NCBI GenBank assembly: GCA_963663525.2
Contig: CAXXHC010000003.1
Coordinates: 310,001 to 374,000 of the forward strand
Length of the DNA stretch: 64,000 nucleotides
Source of the DNA: G963663525 sp963663525
GTDB taxonomy: Bacteria; Myxococcota_A; SURF-8; G963663525
Direction: 5' to 3'
The notes under the pieces are model-generated. The model had not been told where the DNA came from and did not search any database. It saw only the letters and a list, made by a program, of their open reading frames with translations. This document shows, piece by piece, positions 26,520-37,133 of the stretch; the stretch's first letter is position 1; each line of letters opens with the position of its first letter. The translations under genes and the position numbers were made by a program.

Positions 26520-28937
<2,418 letters not shown>

Positions 28938-28969
28938 TCCAAGATTCGCACTTTTCAATCGAAACTCTA

Positions 28970-29003
28970 CGACCGGAGAAAATGTTCTCCGGTCGTTTTT
29001 TTT
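28970..29003 (+). terminator. Rho-independent terminator after lon
   Basis: CGACCGGAGAA / TTCTCCGGTCG, 11-bp perfect stem with a 4-base loop, followed by eight T. Confidence 0.92.
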
Positions 29004-29018
29004 GAACATGGAGTTTTT

Positions 29019-29615
29019 TCAGCGGGCTACGGCGTATTCGATGTTGACCAGCTTCCAGGCATTGTCGAAGCGTCCGACGATCAGCCGGTGGGGCACTTCA
29101 CGTTCCTCGGAAAGGATCGACACCGCGAACGTACCATCCTGCCTTGTTTCAATGTTCGTCACTTTCATGGGCCATTTCAAGGACTTGAACATGCGCATCG
29201 CTCGGCGGTGCAGACGTTCCTTGAGGTTTTCTTTTCCTTCAGGGGTTTGCATTTGCCGCAGGTAACCTTCACGCTCGGCGGTAGGCAGGTGGCTAGCGTG
29301 GCGTTCCATCCATTGGCGCGTGTCGGCGAAACTGTCGAGGTTTTTCCAGGCGAGTTTCTGCACCGCACGAATGTTGCCGATGACAAATCGTTCGATCTTT
29401 TTATGCAGTTCCCGCGACACTTGGGGACGAAAAATCTTTGTTTTTACAGGAGTTTTTCCCGGATTCGATGAAATGTCCTCCTTTGCGGAACCGACCTCCC
29501 CAGGCGTTTCTACCACAGGTGCGGCGCAGCCGATCACGAACGGCACAAGGATCGACGAGACGGAAATTCGTATCACCCATTGGAAATCACGGAGTTTTTT
29601 CAGTTGTTCGACCAT
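29019..29615 (-). CDS. Hypothetical lipoprotein
   Basis: 198 residues. N-terminal hydrophobic segment (RISVSSILVPFVIGC) is a good lipobox. The rest is helical and basic (REGYLRQMQTPEGKENLKERLHRR), then a beta-rich end (VTNIETRQDGTFAVSILSEER) that recalls NTF2-like or DUF4440-like folds, without certainty. The start at 29615 follows AAGGAGAAGGA and overlaps the end of nadD by 16 bases, so the two are coupled. Confidence 0.65.
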   Translation of the reverse strand: MVEQLKKLRDFQWVIRISVSSILVPFVIGCAAPVVETPGEVGSAKEDISSNPGKTPVKTKIFRPQVSRELHKKIERFVIGNIRAVQKLAWKNLDSFADTRQWMERHASHLPTAEREGYLRQMQTPEGKENLKERLHRRAMRMFKSLKWPMKVTNIETRQDGTFAVSILSEEREVPHRLIVGRFDNAWKLVNIEYAVAR

Positions 29616-30181
29616 TGGATTCCTTCTCCTTCGAGTCGTCGGCATTCGTCGAGCACCGCGCGTGGAACCAGGTGCGATACACTCTTCCCTTGTTGCATCC
29701 TACGACGGACATCCGTACTGGAAATATCTGGAAACACAAGGGAATCTCCCTCGCGCTCCGCGTGTCCCGACCGCCCGAACCAGTGAATCGGCGTAGAGGT
29801 TTCCAGCTCCTCCCAACGATACCATGAAGCGGTCTCCTCCCGGATGTCGCTGCCCAACGCCAGGGAAAACCGCGCCCCGGAGTGCTCGCTTCGCAAGCGT
29901 TCCAACGTATCGAACGTTCGGGATACACCGCCCATTTCGGCTTCGATCCGGCAGACGTCCGCCCTTTCTCCGAAGGGTTCGATCAGCCTGCGACAAAGCC
30001 GCGCCCGCGCCTCGAACGGCAGCAGGGATTTTTCGAAAGCATGGTGAAAACACGGAAGTAGCCATACTTCGTCCACATCGCGGGTTTCCAGAAGCGCCAG
30101 CACGATCATCTGGTGCACGAGGTGCGGAGGATTGAACGAACCTCCGTAAAGGGCAATGGAACGGGGAGAACGATCGGTCAT
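29600..30181 (-). CDS. nadD: Nicotinate-nucleotide adenylyltransferase
   Basis: 193 residues. Joins nicotinate mononucleotide with ATP to give deamido-NAD in NAD synthesis. The nucleotidyltransferase T/HxGH-type motif is in YGGSFNPPHLVHQMIV, and the C-terminal SSTDVRRRMQQGKSVSHLVP is the ISSTxIR signature of the family. The start at MTDRSPRSIALYGG is chosen because the extra 55 residues upstream belong to the preceding gene's coding sequence in another frame. The gene is 22 bases after the upstream hypothetical gene. Confidence 0.88.
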   Translation of the reverse strand: MTDRSPRSIALYGGSFNPPHLVHQMIVLALLETRDVDEVWLLPCFHHAFEKSLLPFEARARLCRRLIEPFGERADVCRIEAEMGGVSRTFDTLERLRSEHSGARFSLALGSDIREETASWYRWEELETSTPIHWFGRSGHAEREGDSLVFPDISSTDVRRRMQQGKSVSHLVPRAVLDECRRLEGEGIQWSNN

Positions 30182-30203
30182 GGCTGGGCATCCATCCTGC
30201 AGT

Positions 30204-31487
30204 TCATTCCTCTTCCGGCTCCGGTATAGGCTCGGGAAAGTCCTCCGGTAGATCATCGTCGCCGGGGAGATTCTCCTCGGGGACATCTTCGATATTCGCG
30301 GGGAGATCGTCGCTGGGCAGGTCTTCCGGGGGAGCATCCTCGACATTCACGGGAAGATCGCCGCTCGGCAGGTCTTCTTCAAGGCTGTCATCTACGAACG
30401 GTGGCGCATCGCCGATCGGCAAAAGGTCCGCGGGTTCAACGGCTTCCATGGCTTCCACCTCTCCCGAGGATTCGATGTCTCCGCCTTCGGGAGAAGGCAT
30501 TTCTTCATAAGGACCGTCCGCGCCATCTCCTGGCCCCGGTTCCGGTTCCGGCCCGGAGCGGGTCTGGTTACTGGTGCCTGCGGTGTACTCTTCGATGAGA
30601 TGCTTTTCGCAGATGAGCTGGCCCGGCTGGACGATAGGCTCTAAACGCCAGAAATAGTTCTTTTTCGCCAGCTTGGCGTTGGCTGGTTTTCCAGTATCGC
30701 GGATCGATTTGAGGTGTTTGAACACCATGTATTTTTGCAGGTAAGTCACACGGTCGGTGGGATCGTATTTATTGGGGCCTCCGTCGAAACCGGTATCCTT
30801 GCAGATTTCCACATATTCAGAGGGAAGCTGATCGCAAGTGAACGTACTGGGGTCCATGTCGTGGCTAAACACATAGCGATGAAGTTGATACAGCGGGAAA
30901 AGCAAACGCTGGGGAAGCGTGGTGGTTTCGGGAAACTCCAGTTCCCGAAAAATCTGCCGGGCTTTGTCCGGCGGAACATCGTCGAGCAGCATCCGAAGAA
31001 GGAAGCCCATCAGTGAAAACGACAGACATTGTTCGTAAAGCTCTTTTGCCGTCGGAATCGGCGTTCTGAGCAGCATCTTGCACCACTGGGGATCTTTGGT
31101 GTCGTAGACCTTGCAAAAACAGTGTTGGATGAAAAGCTCGTCCGCCATCGGATAGGGACTGCTGAAAAAGGCAAGCATGTCCTTGTCGTTGAATTCCAGG
31201 CCGTCCTTGACGAGATTCTGAATCACCATGTCCTGGCGACCGAGGTCGAGCCCTTGGAAGGAATGCGGCTTTTTCCCGGCTTGCAGGCGATAGCGGGTGA
31301 TTTCCTCACGGCTGTGTGGGGTATAATCTACGACGATTTTCCGGTCCACCACCAGGCGACCGGTCTCCTTTTCCGTTTTAATCGGGGGGGGAGGCGGAGG
31401 GGGGGATTCGGTTGTCCTGAGATAGATTTCCATGCCGACCACTACGATGGCCAAGCCGACGACTGTTCCGATGATTTTCTTCAGCAC
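30204..31487 (-). CDS. Membrane-anchored protein with acidic Pro-rich tail
   Basis: 427 residues. N-terminal membrane anchor (IIGTVVGLAIVVVGMEIYL) followed directly by a Pro7 run, a helical globular domain of about 260 residues with several Cys (QHCFCKVYDTKDPQWC, TCDQLPSEYVEICKD), then a tail of more than 100 residues made of repeated E/D-DLPS-DLP units ending in PEPEEE. No family recognised. The tail probably projects as an extended spacer. It is cotranscribed with nadD and the lipoprotein. Confidence 0.65.
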   Translation of the reverse strand: MLKKIIGTVVGLAIVVVGMEIYLRTTESPPPPPPPIKTEKETGRLVVDRKIVVDYTPHSREEITRYRLQAGKKPHSFQGLDLGRQDMVIQNLVKDGLEFNDKDMLAFFSSPYPMADELFIQHCFCKVYDTKDPQWCKMLLRTPIPTAKELYEQCLSFSLMGFLLRMLLDDVPPDKARQIFRELEFPETTTLPQRLLFPLYQLHRYVFSHDMDPSTFTCDQLPSEYVEICKDTGFDGGPNKYDPTDRVTYLQKYMVFKHLKSIRDTGKPANAKLAKKNYFWRLEPIVQPGQLICEKHLIEEYTAGTSNQTRSGPEPEPGPGDGADGPYEEMPSPEGGDIESSGEVEAMEAVEPADLLPIGDAPPFVDDSLEEDLPSGDLPVNVEDAPPEDLPSDDLPANIEDVPEENLPGDDDLPEDFPEPIPEPEEE

Positions 31488-31629
31488 GGGTCTTTCTCCG
31501 AGTCTTGAGCGTTCGAATATTCACCGTTTTTCAAGCACTTCGGCGTGGAACATGCGACTTGCACACCGATTGGTGGCATTGTACCGGAATCGGACAGGGA
31601 ATCCAAGCCTCTCGATGATCCGGGAACGA

Positions 31630-32727
31630 TCAGGACGTAAGTTCCCGATACAACTCCAGATATTCTCGGGCCATGCGTTCCGGGTGGAAACGCTCCAGCG
31701 TCGTCTGCCGTGCAGCCTCGCCCAGAATATTGCGTGTGTTTTCGTTCAGCGAGCGCACGGCCTCCCAGGCGGCGGCGGCATCGCCGGAAGGAACCAGCAA
31801 CCCATTCGTTCCGTCCTCGACGGCTTCTGCCAGTGAGGGTAGATTTCCCACTACCACCGGCTTTGCAACCGACATCGCTTCCAGTAGCGCCAGGGGAATG
31901 TCCATCTTCGCGAACAGCGTCTCGACCGGAAAAACCACGCCATTACAAGCGTTTAGCAGTGCGGGAAGATTCTCGACCTCCCCGATGAAATGCACTCTTT
32001 TTTCAAGATTGCGTTCCGAAACCAAGGCTTGCAGTGCACGGACTCCGGCGGAAGTGTCCTGTGTTTTTTGACGATAGGCCAGTGCGAGTTTCAACCCCTC
32101 GATATCGGTGGGAAACGTCTCGATCAAACGATGCGCCGCGTGCGAGTGCTCGATATCTCCCGGATACACCCACACCTGCTCGTTGTCCTCCCAGCCCACG
32201 CGATGACGCAGGGCGGCGGCGTCTTCGTGTTCGGCGGGATCGAAGGGCGGTACGGCGGGTCGAACGAGGCGCACGTCCCTTCCCGTCGCTTCCATCAACT
32301 TTTTTTGCGTGGCGCGACTGACGGCGACATCGAGGTCGGCGAACAGGTGTGGGGTATCGTCCGCCGGAGCGGCGCAGTGGGTGTGCAGCACCGGATCGTG
32401 TCCGCGCATTCCGACGGCCAGCCGCACGAGACGCGCCGTAGCGGGGTTGGTCTGGAAAAAGAAATGCACGAGAAGATTGGAATCGGGTTTGAAAATACGT
32501 AGAAACAACCGGGCTTTATTCTGCCAACCGAATCCGGCGTCAGGATAAATCGGCTCGGCTTTGCCCAAATTGGGATCGAAAGCGGCCCCCGCCGTGAGGA
32601 GATTGGGTCGAAATCCTCGTGCATTCCGGGCCAGCGTCCAGGCGAGACGTAGCGAGGCATTGCGCCATGGCGGCTCAAGCGGTGCCGTCGCGAAAAGAAC
32701 CTTGATGATGTCCGTATCCCTGTTCAT
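31630..32727 (-). CDS. Glycosyltransferase, GT4-like (GT-B fold)
   Basis: 365 residues. The C-terminal half carries the GT4 signature: KRVHFIGEVENLPALLNACNGVVFPVETLFAKMDIPLALLEAMSVAKPVVVG (the E-x7-E-like region) and LAEAVEDGTNGLLVPSGDA. It is expected to transfer a sugar from a nucleotide donor to a lipid or protein acceptor at the inner membrane face. No membrane segment. Divergent from the first radical SAM gene across 400 bases, and with the flippase-like gene it suggests a lipid-linked sugar product. Acceptor unknown. Confidence 0.8.
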   Translation of the reverse strand: MNRDTDIIKVLFATAPLEPPWRNASLRLAWTLARNARGFRPNLLTAGAAFDPNLGKAEPIYPDAGFGWQNKARLFLRIFKPDSNLLVHFFFQTNPATARLVRLAVGMRGHDPVLHTHCAAPADDTPHLFADLDVAVSRATQKKLMEATGRDVRLVRPAVPPFDPAEHEDAAALRHRVGWEDNEQVWVYPGDIEHSHAAHRLIETFPTDIEGLKLALAYRQKTQDTSAGVRALQALVSERNLEKRVHFIGEVENLPALLNACNGVVFPVETLFAKMDIPLALLEAMSVAKPVVVGNLPSLAEAVEDGTNGLLVPSGDAAAAWEAVRSLNENTRNILGEAARQTTLERFHPERMAREYLELYRELTS

Positions 32728-32834
32728 GGCGTTTTCCGAGCGTTGAAGTTGGATGTATTTATAGCAGTTTTTGAGGAAATATGCCGATTTCTTTTCCAGC
32801 CTTTTCCAGAGTGAAGTCAGGGAATCGCAATATC

Positions 32835-33064
32835 TACCCCTTTCCAGGGTGATTCAATTCTTGATTCGGCACGAATCGAGCTCGGTGAATCGAGGAACAG
32901 GTGCCCGGGTCTTCGATCCGAAACGGATCGATGGCCCGGATTCTTCGTGCTTTCAAGGCCATTCGCCTGACGGCGAAAGACCTTGGCGCCCTTCCAAACA
33001 AATATCCTTCCATGGAAATCGGGGAAAGAAGTAGAATTGAATCGCCCTGATACCCCTTTCCAGG
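32835..33064. repeat. Inverted-repeat element between divergent genes
   Basis: AGGGTGATTCAATTCT at 32846-32861 and its complement at 33033-33048 (one mismatch) enclose 171 bases. TACCCCTTTCCAGG occurs directly beside both arms (32835-32848 and 33051-33064). It contains no ORF. It resembles a small MITE or a paired regulatory site; otherwise 32728-33133 holds nothing I recognise. Confidence 0.5.
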
Positions 33065-33133
33065 TCATTGCTTTTCGACGCCGATTCGCGTAACGTGGCG
33101 GAATCGTAGGCATGAACGAAGCGCTCGGAGACC

Positions 33134-34549
33134 ATGAACGTAGCTTTTGTTTTCGCACCATATTCCCATAAAATTTTCGCCGAAAATCTCGCGGTCGTCG
33201 ATGAGGATTTTGGTCGTTTTCCGCCCATCAATCTCGCCTACGCCGCCGCGTTCGCCGAACAGGCCGGGCATCGCGTGTGCCTGATCGACGCCAACGCCCT
33301 CGAACTCACCATGGAAGAAACCATCCATCGCCTGAAGGAATTCGAGCCGGACGCGGTGGGTTTTTATTTCACGACCTACATGTTTCACGACACCCTCGAC
33401 TGGGCCGCCGCCGTCAAGGAAGCATTGCAGGTGCCGATCCTGGCGGGGGGCATCAATCTGGGACTCTATCCGGAAGAATCGATGGTGCACGGGATCATCG
33501 ACTACGGCATTGCAGGCCATGCGCAACACAGCCTTCCGGCGCTGCTGGACGCGTTGGAAAACGGGGAAAAACCTCGTGATATCCCTGGCTTGACATACAT
33601 GGACGACGAAGGGTTTCATTACACACCGCCCGATTCCACGCCGATCGATTTCGACAGTTTTCCCTTTCCTGCGAGGCACTTGCTGGAAAACGACCGATAT
33701 TATTCAATCACCTCGCAGCTTCGAAATTTCACCATCATGACCACCACCGTGGGCTGCGCCCACAGGTGCACTTTTTGCGCCATTGCACCCATTCGCTACC
33801 GAAGCCGCAGCGCAGAAAACGTGCTGGACGAAATGCAGGAATGCGTCACCCGCTACGGGGTACGTGAAATCGACCTGTTCGACGCGGATTTTCCCTTCGA
33901 GCGCAAACGGGCGCAGAAAATTTGTGAGGGTATTCTGCAACGCGGGCTGGAGTTCGAGTGGTCCTGCCGGGCTCGGGTGGACTCGGTAGACGCCCGACTG
34001 CTGCGCCGCATGGCCCAGGCGGGATGCCGAAAAATCTATTTCGGCGTAGAAACCCCCAATGAAGACAAGTTGTTGGCCACCCGCAAGGAAATCACCGTCG
34101 ATCGCATCCGGCAGACCATCGCCGACGCCAAAAGCGCAGGCATCAACCCCCTTGGTTTTTTCATGACCGGCCTGCCCGGCGAAACCCGCAGTTCGGTGGT
34201 TTCGACGATCCGTTTCGCGTTGGATCTCGATCTGGATTACGCCCAGTTCTCACGAACCATCGCCAAGCCGAAAACGGAATTCGACCGGGAAGTCGTCGAA
34301 AAAACGGGGGAGGATTTCTGGAGCGGCTATATCCGTGACCGCAATTCCATCCGACGCATGGGTAGCCCGTGGACAGCGATGTCGGAGGCGGAAATCGAAT
34401 TCTGGACCCGTTGCGGGTATTATCTGTTTTACTATCGGCCTTCCTACATTCTGCGGGCCTTGCGGCGCGTGCGCTCGACCGACGAGTTGCTGCGTAGCGT
34501 GAAAACCGCCGGTCGGATGTTGTGGAGCGCTTTGAAGCGGGATCACTGA
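33134..34549 (+). CDS. B12-binding-type radical SAM protein A
   Basis: 471 residues. N-terminal cobalamin-binding-like Rossmann domain (AAFAEQAGHRVCLIDANAL, PDAVGFYFTTYMFHD, VPILAGGINLGLYPE), then a radical SAM core with CX3CX2C at Cys208, 212 and 215 (TTTVGCAHRCTFCAIAP), and the later motifs DLFDADFPFERKRA, RKIYFGVETPNEDKL and GFFMTGLPGETRSS. Class B radical SAM enzymes use AdoMet and B12 for methylation or rearrangement. The base-off His motif DxHxxG is absent from the N-domain, as in many relatives. Start ATG follows GGAG by 5 bases. Substrate unknown. Confidence 0.88.
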   Translation: MNVAFVFAPYSHKIFAENLAVVDEDFGRFPPINLAYAAAFAEQAGHRVCLIDANALELTMEETIHRLKEFEPDAVGFYFTTYMFHDTLDWAAAVKEALQVPILAGGINLGLYPEESMVHGIIDYGIAGHAQHSLPALLDALENGEKPRDIPGLTYMDDEGFHYTPPDSTPIDFDSFPFPARHLLENDRYYSITSQLRNFTIMTTTVGCAHRCTFCAIAPIRYRSRSAENVLDEMQECVTRYGVREIDLFDADFPFERKRAQKICEGILQRGLEFEWSCRARVDSVDARLLRRMAQAGCRKIYFGVETPNEDKLLATRKEITVDRIRQTIADAKSAGINPLGFFMTGLPGETRSSVVSTIRFALDLDLDYAQFSRTIAKPKTEFDREVVEKTGEDFWSGYIRDRNSIRRMGSPWTAMSEAEIEFWTRCGYYLFYYRPSYILRALRRVRSTDELLRSVKTAGRMLWSALKRDH

Positions 34550-34571
34550 TCGTTTCGGGAGAACGTCGCTT

Positions 34572-35579
34572 ATGCGTCCAAAGGGGTTTCCAATTCGTTT
34601 CGTCGTGGCGCTGGGATTGTCCGCGCTGTGTGCCGCACTCGCCGTGCGAAACGTGGATTTCTCAAGAATTTCGGAGGTTTTCGGACGCTTCGACCCTGCG
34701 CCGTTCGCCCTCGGCGTGCTCGGCTACGCCTCGATTCCCATCTGGCGTGCGTTTCGCTGGAAATTGCTGCTGACGCCCATTCGAAGCATCGGCGCCGCTC
34801 CCCTGTTCGGCTATCTCTGCGTGGGAACCCTGGTAAATCTTGTGGTTCCGGCACGCGCCGGGGAACTGTACCGGACCTGGCTCGTGGCGCGCGACCACCG
34901 GTTTTCCACGGCCACGTCCCTGGGTGTCGCCGCTCTGGAACGTCTGTTCGATCTCAGCATACTGCTGGTTGCGATCCTGCTGGCGCTGGCATTTCTCGAA
35001 TCTTCCTCGACTTGGGTGTTGGACCTCAGCCTCTTGCCGCTCGCCGGACTCGGCGTAATGGTCCTGCTTCTTTTCGGCGTGGCGCTGTTTCCCCATAATG
35101 CCCGAAAATTGCTGGAATTTTTCGTCGCGCACCTACCCGCCTCATGGCGGCGCGTCGTGGGCGAAACCCTGGAAAACCTGCTTGCAGGGCTGGCAACGAT
35201 TCGAAATCCCGTGATTTTTCTGAAAGCCCTCTATTTAACAACCTTGCAGCGCGCCTTGAAATTCGCCTTTTTTCTTCTCGCGCTTCTCGCGTTCGGTCTC
35301 GATATCGGTCCTTTCGAAACCCTGTTCACCATGTGCGCCGTAGCGTTTTCCTCAATGATTCCCGCCGTGCCGACCTCCGTCGGCGTCCATCATTACGCGG
35401 TGGTGGCCTCGTTGTCGCTGTTCGGTGTTTCCTCTACGGAAGGGATTTCCGCCGCCGTGGCGATCCACTTGGCTGAAGTCATTACTGACGTAGCGTTGGG
35501 TGTGGGATCGATGCTCATCATGCAGCTTCCTTTCCGTCTTGATCCGGCATCCGTTCCAGCGACAAAGGACGAGCCATGA
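34572..35579 (+). CDS. Flippase-like integral membrane protein (LPG synthase TM/UPF0104 type)
   Basis: 335 residues with about eight membrane helices (FVVALGLSALCAALAV, LFDLSILLVAILLALAFL, LLPLAGLGVMVLLLFGVALF and others). The conserved LVNLVVPARAGELYRTWLVARD and the C-terminal SSMIPAVPTSVGVHHYAVV motif identify the lysylphosphatidylglycerol synthase transmembrane/flippase-like family, which includes proteins that move or modify lipid-linked intermediates. It sits 22 bases after radical SAM gene A and its stop overlaps the start of gene B by 4 bases (ATGA), so all three form one transcript. Confidence 0.85.
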   Translation: MRPKGFPIRFVVALGLSALCAALAVRNVDFSRISEVFGRFDPAPFALGVLGYASIPIWRAFRWKLLLTPIRSIGAAPLFGYLCVGTLVNLVVPARAGELYRTWLVARDHRFSTATSLGVAALERLFDLSILLVAILLALAFLESSSTWVLDLSLLPLAGLGVMVLLLFGVALFPHNARKLLEFFVAHLPASWRRVVGETLENLLAGLATIRNPVIFLKALYLTTLQRALKFAFFLLALLAFGLDIGPFETLFTMCAVAFSSMIPAVPTSVGVHHYAVVASLSLFGVSSTEGISAAVAIHLAEVITDVALGVGSMLIMQLPFRLDPASVPATKDEP

Positions 35580-37024
35580 GCCGCGCGGTCGAATCTCGCC
35601 AACATAGCGTTTTCACAAAGGAAAACGCTGTCGTGCTCGTCAATCCCCTGCGTGCCGATCCGTGGCGCATCCCCAAAAAGGTGCATCCCCCGAAAAACCT
35701 GTTGTACCTGGGTGCCGCTTTGGGGCAACGGGGCCACTCGGTAAAAGTCATCGACGCCAACGCCTGGGATATGACGATCCCCCGCACCGTCGAAGTCCTC
35801 ACTCGACTCGAACCCGCGCTGGTAGGTTTTCCCCTGTTTTCGGACATTTTACACCCCACGGCGCAGTTGATCCGCGCCACCCGCGACGCACTGCCCCATA
35901 CGCCCATCGTGCTGGGGGGACTCCACGCCACGGCCTGGCCCGAACGCACGATGAACGACATCCCGGAGGCCGACTACCTGCTTGCCGGATACGCCGAGGA
36001 GACACTATGCCAGCTCGTCGAAGTGCTCCGCGACGGGATCGCCCCAGAGACTGTACCTGATTGTTATTTCAGGAGAAACGGGCGCATCGAAACTGGAGGC
36101 GGGCACATTGAGCCGTCAAATATCGACGCCTTGCCGTTTCCGGATCGTTCGCTGGTAGCCGACGCCTTCGAGGCGAACCGCTACTACCAGTTGTTCAACA
36201 CCCGACCTTTCGACAGCATCGTCACCGGGCGCGGATGTCCCCGAAGTTGCCATTTCTGCTACAATTCCGCACGTAGAGGGTTTTATTATCGTTCCGCCGA
36301 GAACATTTACGAAGAAATTACAAGCCTTTACGAACTTGGTGTGCGCTACCTCGACGTAGACGACGACCACTTCACCATTCCCCGTTCGGTGGCGCACAAG
36401 GTCTTCGACCTGATGATCCGGGACGGGCTGGACCTCGAACTGTTCATCAAATCGCGCACGGATGGTGTGGACCGTGACCTTCTCCGGCACGCCTCCGAAG
36501 CCGGGGTGCGCCTTATCAGCTACGGGCTGGAGTCGGGCGATCCCACGCTTCTGGAGGCCATGAACAAAGGCGCGACCGTCGAGGACGCCGAACGCGCCGT
36601 GATCCTAGCGCACGAAGCGGGCATTCGTGTGCATGGCGGCTTTTTCATCGGCTATCCCGGAGAAACGCCGGAGACGATAGGCCGGTCCATTCAATTGGCT
36701 AGGCGTCTTCCGCTCGACGCCGTTTCCTTAGAGATTCTAAAGCCTTACCCCGGCACAAAGGTGTACGAGGACGCCGAACGGGACGGTACGCTGAAGGGAG
36801 ACTGGAACACGGACCGTCCCGAGTTGCCCTGGGTGCGTCTGCCCTGGACACAGACGCGGGAGGATCTCGTCACCTGGCAGGGGCGTTTTCTGCGTGCGTT
36901 CTATTTTCGACCGCACGTCGTACTGTCCATGGGCAGACGGATTGCCGCCAATGCAGACCTGCGACTGGCGCGCTTCGCCACCCGCGCCGTTTTCGAAGCA
37001 CTTAAAGGTATCGACCGCTTCTGA
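35576..37024 (+). CDS. B12-binding-type radical SAM protein B
   Basis: 482 residues. B12-binding-like N-domain (NLLYLGAALGQRGHSVKVID, PALVGFPLFSDILHPT, PIVLGGLHATAWPE), radical SAM motif with Cys221, 225 and 228 (VTGRGCPRSCHFCYN), then YLDVDDDHFTIPRS, RLISYGLESGDPTLL and GGFFIGYPGETPETI. It is clearly paralogous to gene A in layout. Translationally coupled to the flippase-like gene by ATGA overlap. It may be a methyltransferase acting on the same lipid or glycan intermediate. Confidence 0.88.
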   Translation: MSRAVESRQHSVFTKENAVVLVNPLRADPWRIPKKVHPPKNLLYLGAALGQRGHSVKVIDANAWDMTIPRTVEVLTRLEPALVGFPLFSDILHPTAQLIRATRDALPHTPIVLGGLHATAWPERTMNDIPEADYLLAGYAEETLCQLVEVLRDGIAPETVPDCYFRRNGRIETGGGHIEPSNIDALPFPDRSLVADAFEANRYYQLFNTRPFDSIVTGRGCPRSCHFCYNSARRGFYYRSAENIYEEITSLYELGVRYLDVDDDHFTIPRSVAHKVFDLMIRDGLDLELFIKSRTDGVDRDLLRHASEAGVRLISYGLESGDPTLLEAMNKGATVEDAERAVILAHEAGIRVHGGFFIGYPGETPETIGRSIQLARRLPLDAVSLEILKPYPGTKVYEDAERDGTLKGDWNTDRPELPWVRLPWTQTREDLVTWQGRFLRAFYFRPHVVLSMGRRIAANADLRLARFATRAVFEALKGIDRF

Positions 37025-37133
37025 AAAACCGCTCGCATCCAGCGCACAAATGGGGTTGATCCTCACGCACAACTCAGGCTAAAATACCGTCAAAGTAAAA
37101 TACATCGAAACCATTTCTTGGGGGAAAGACGGA

